64,000 nt of DNA from Clostridiaceae bacterium (GTDB lineage: Bacteria > Bacillota > Clostridia > Lachnospirales > Lachnospiraceae). The first letter of the stretch is position 1. The number at the start of each line of letters is the position of its first letter. The notes under the pieces were generated by a model. It had not been told where the DNA came from, made no database searches, and saw only the letters and a program-made list of their open reading frames with translations. The DNA is taken from NCBI GenBank assembly GCA_910574345.1, contig CAJSZV010000017.1:1-64000 (forward strand), given 5' to 3'. This document shows, piece after piece, positions 62,458-64,000 of the stretch. Both the position numbers and the translations under genes were made by a program.

Positions 62458-63219
62458 TCATAAAAACAATTCATTAGGCTTCCGCCCGGAGCAGGCCTTT
62501 CTCAATTTCATGGAAGCACCGAACAGCATCATCTTATTCAGCCCTCTCCCATGTTCCGGGCAGATACTGATACAGCGCATACAGGAAATGCATTTGTCCT
62601 TGTCTGTCTCCCCCGGCCTGTCCTTAGGGATGGCTCCCGCCGGGCACTGCACTGCGCAAAGCCCGCATTTCTTACAATTATTATCAGCCTTGGGAACCAT
62701 GGGAATCCCATGATACTCTTTATATGGATACCGCCCCGGCACAAAGAAATCCTTCCAGGTTTTGGGAGCCAGCAGCTTTTCCCTGATGGGCTTTATCATG
62801 GCCTTCAGTTCTTCTTCGTCCTTTGCATCAGGGCGCCCTGCCCCGTACTGGTGCATAATGGAGTGTTCCGCCACGGCGGCTACCACGGCCACCACGCAGA
62901 ACCCGCAGTCCTCCATGGCCTTTCTCAGTTCCAGCAGAGTGTCGTCATAGGCCCGGTTCCCGTAGGAAATCACCAGAACTGCCGCCCCATGGTCCGCCCT
63001 TACCTTGGTCAGATTCCTAATGGCCGTCTCCGGCACACGGCCTCCGAAAGAGGGAACTCCGATAAAACACACATCGCCTCTCACAAAGCGGTACATCCCA
63101 TAATTCTTATCCGGCAGAGAAAAATCCAGGTCCACAGGCGTTCCCAGCTCACGAGCCAGGATATTCAGAATCTTTTTTGTTCCTCCTGTGGGACTGAAAC
63201 ACATTGTATACACATTCAT
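62458..63219 (-). CDS. EFR1-type flavodoxin-ferredoxin fusion
   Basis: A 253-residue protein of the EFR1 family. The N-terminal flavodoxin-like half has the phosphate loop CFSPTGGTKKI and FIGVPSFGGRVP. The C-terminal half carries two 4Fe-4S motifs: CKKCGLCAVQCPAGAIP and CISCMRCISICPEHG. It should move single electrons between FMN and iron-sulfur clusters in the cytoplasm; the partner enzyme is not known. GGAAGCG precedes the ATG. It follows ferritin on the same strand, with 153 bp between them that hold no gene. Confidence 0.88.
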   Translation of the reverse strand: MNVYTMCFSPTGGTKKILNILARELGTPVDLDFSLPDKNYGMYRFVRGDVCFIGVPSFGGRVPETAIRNLTKVRADHGAAVLVISYGNRAYDDTLLELRKAMEDCGFCVVAVVAAVAEHSIMHQYGAGRPDAKDEEELKAMIKPIREKLLAPKTWKDFFVPGRYPYKEYHGIPMVPKADNNCKKCGLCAVQCPAGAIPKDRPGETDKDKCISCMRCISICPEHGRGLNKMMLFGASMKLRKACSGRKPNELFL

Positions 63220-63372
63220 ATTCGCTTCCCCCGTTTATCTTTCGGCAGCCTCTGTAAAGTCAGCTTATGTACTCCCTTTCGCGGGCAGGGAAACGCACTT
63301 TCCTCTGCTGCGGAAGGCGGTTTGCGACAACTTACCGGCCCTAATTCGGCCCCGGCCCGTTTCCTAATCCTC

Positions 63373-63885
63373 CTACAGAACAAGAGACGGAGCCGAGTAC
63401 ACTCTTGCCGCCAGTTCATTATCCAGCATGTAAAGGGCACGTGGGTCGGAACCGAAGAGATCAAACTTCTTAATCAGCCCTTCCGCGTTGGTCTCCTCCT
63501 CGCCCTGCTCCTTCACAAACCAGTCCAAAAACTGCATGGTGCGGAAATCCTTGGCCTCATGAGCCGCCTCGTAGATAGTATGAATCAGGCTGGTTACATA
63601 CTGCTCATGCTCGTAACCTGCATGAAGGGGATCAGAGAAGGACTTGAATTCTTTATCCGGCTTGTCAATGGCCTCCAGGGTCACCCTGCATCCATTGTTC
63701 TGCAGGTACTGCATAAACAGCATGGCATGGTCTCTCTCCTCCTGGGCCTGAATCTTATACCAGTTGCCAAAGCCCTCCAGTCCCTGATCCATATAATAAT
63801 TGGAAAAATCCAGATACAAATATGCGGAATAAAATTCCTTGTTCACCTGTGTATTCAGCAGCTCTGCTACTTTTGTGTCTAACAT
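63373..63885 (-). CDS. ftn: Ferritin
   Basis: A 170-residue non-haem ferritin that stores iron in a 24-subunit shell. ATG 63885 has GGAGG 8 bp upstream; a longer start at 63912 is rejected. The four-helix di-iron site is visible: NKEFYSAYLYLDFS (first Glu), AQEERDHAMLFMQY (Glu-x2-His) and KEQGEEETNAEGLI (second Glu set). It is followed on the same strand by an iron-sulfur EFR1 gene. Confidence 0.93.
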   Translation of the reverse strand: MLDTKVAELLNTQVNKEFYSAYLYLDFSNYYMDQGLEGFGNWYKIQAQEERDHAMLFMQYLQNNGCRVTLEAIDKPDKEFKSFSDPLHAGYEHEQYVTSLIHTIYEAAHEAKDFRTMQFLDWFVKEQGEEETNAEGLIKKFDLFGSDPRALYMLDNELAARVYSAPSLVL

Positions 63886-63927
63886 AGCCTTTTCCTCCTT
63901 ATGTGCTTCCATAGATATATTTCTTTT

Positions 63928-63956
63928 ATTTTACCATTATTTGAGGAAAATGTCAC
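63928..63956 (-). promoter_or_regulatory. Ferritin promoter
   Basis: Minus strand GTGACA (63956-63951), 17-bp spacer, TAAAAT (63933-63928), 43 bp before the start. No Fur or PerR box is apparent. Confidence 0.6.
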
Positions 63957-64000
63957 TTTCTTTGTGAAAATCTACAGCCTGCCCTGCCTCTTTTAGTCAT

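Noticed and set aside
62551-63882. Plus-strand open frame of 443 codons over EFR1 and ferritin
   Set aside because: Antisense to two genes with intact metal-binding motifs; no ribosome site at its start.

Overview
The window looks like chromosome of a spore-forming, anaerobic Firmicute of the Lachnospiraceae type (Enterocloster, Hungatella or Lachnoclostridium-like). This is inferred from medium G+C, strong GGAGG ribosome sites, a CotF-type spore coat pair, NfnAB, DarA, a YesM/YesN two-component pair and several large carbohydrate or peptide ABC systems. No rRNA, tRNA, CRISPR array or phage module was seen.

Layout. 1-4.05 kb: relic of a HEPN protein, tag (3-methyladenine glycosylase), a YesM-type sensor kinase and YesN-type regulator, then an intact DinJ-like antitoxin whose YafQ-like toxin is broken. 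4.2-8.5 kb: a binding protein, fused permease and ATPase of the ferric/2-aminoethylphosphonate importer type. 8.6-11.3 kb: GNAT acetyltransferase, PuuD-like glutamine amidotransferase, MATE exporter. 11.5-14.3 kb: a LysR gene that has lost its DNA-binding end at an IS1634-family element (12178-14288). 14.4-18.4 kb: pyrG, a small acidic protein, azlCD, a radical SAM activase. 18.4-19.27 kb: no conventional gene, but a consensus leftward promoter and a separate nested inverted repeat that could fold as an RNA. 19.3-28 kb: DarA, an SH3 lipoprotein, a GH2 glycosidase with a divergent ArsR regulator, and a glycerophosphodiester-type importer operon lacking its ATPase. 28.3-38.5 kb: an HscC/DjlB-like chaperone pair, a TRAP importer, YitT, deoB and nfnAB. 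38.6-41.7 kb: MoxR-DUF58-DUF4129. 61.8-63.9 kb: CotF pair, EFR1 flavodoxin-ferredoxin, ferritin.

The most interesting region is 41.7-61.8 kb. A divergent IclR-type regulator faces what looks like one 15-gene leftward operon (60669 down to 41714) with very tight junctions. It holds a hydroxypyruvate-isomerase-like TIM barrel, a glycerate-dehydrogenase-like enzyme, a glyoxylate-carboligase-like ThDP enzyme, an acetate-kinase-like acyl kinase, FdrA, DUF1116 and DUF2877 (the AllF/AllG/AllH set of oxamic transcarbamylase), two tandem GHL6-type hydrolases, a PH-domain membrane protein and a five-gene Opp/Dpp importer. This resembles the back end of the E. coli allantoin regulon, which is also IclR-controlled (AllR), but without allantoinase, allantoate amidohydrolase or carbamate kinase. 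An acyl kinase with changed active-site residues stands where carbamate kinase would be expected. I infer an importer-to-glycerate pathway for an unknown substrate that is opened by GHL6 hydrolases and cleaved phosphorolytically.
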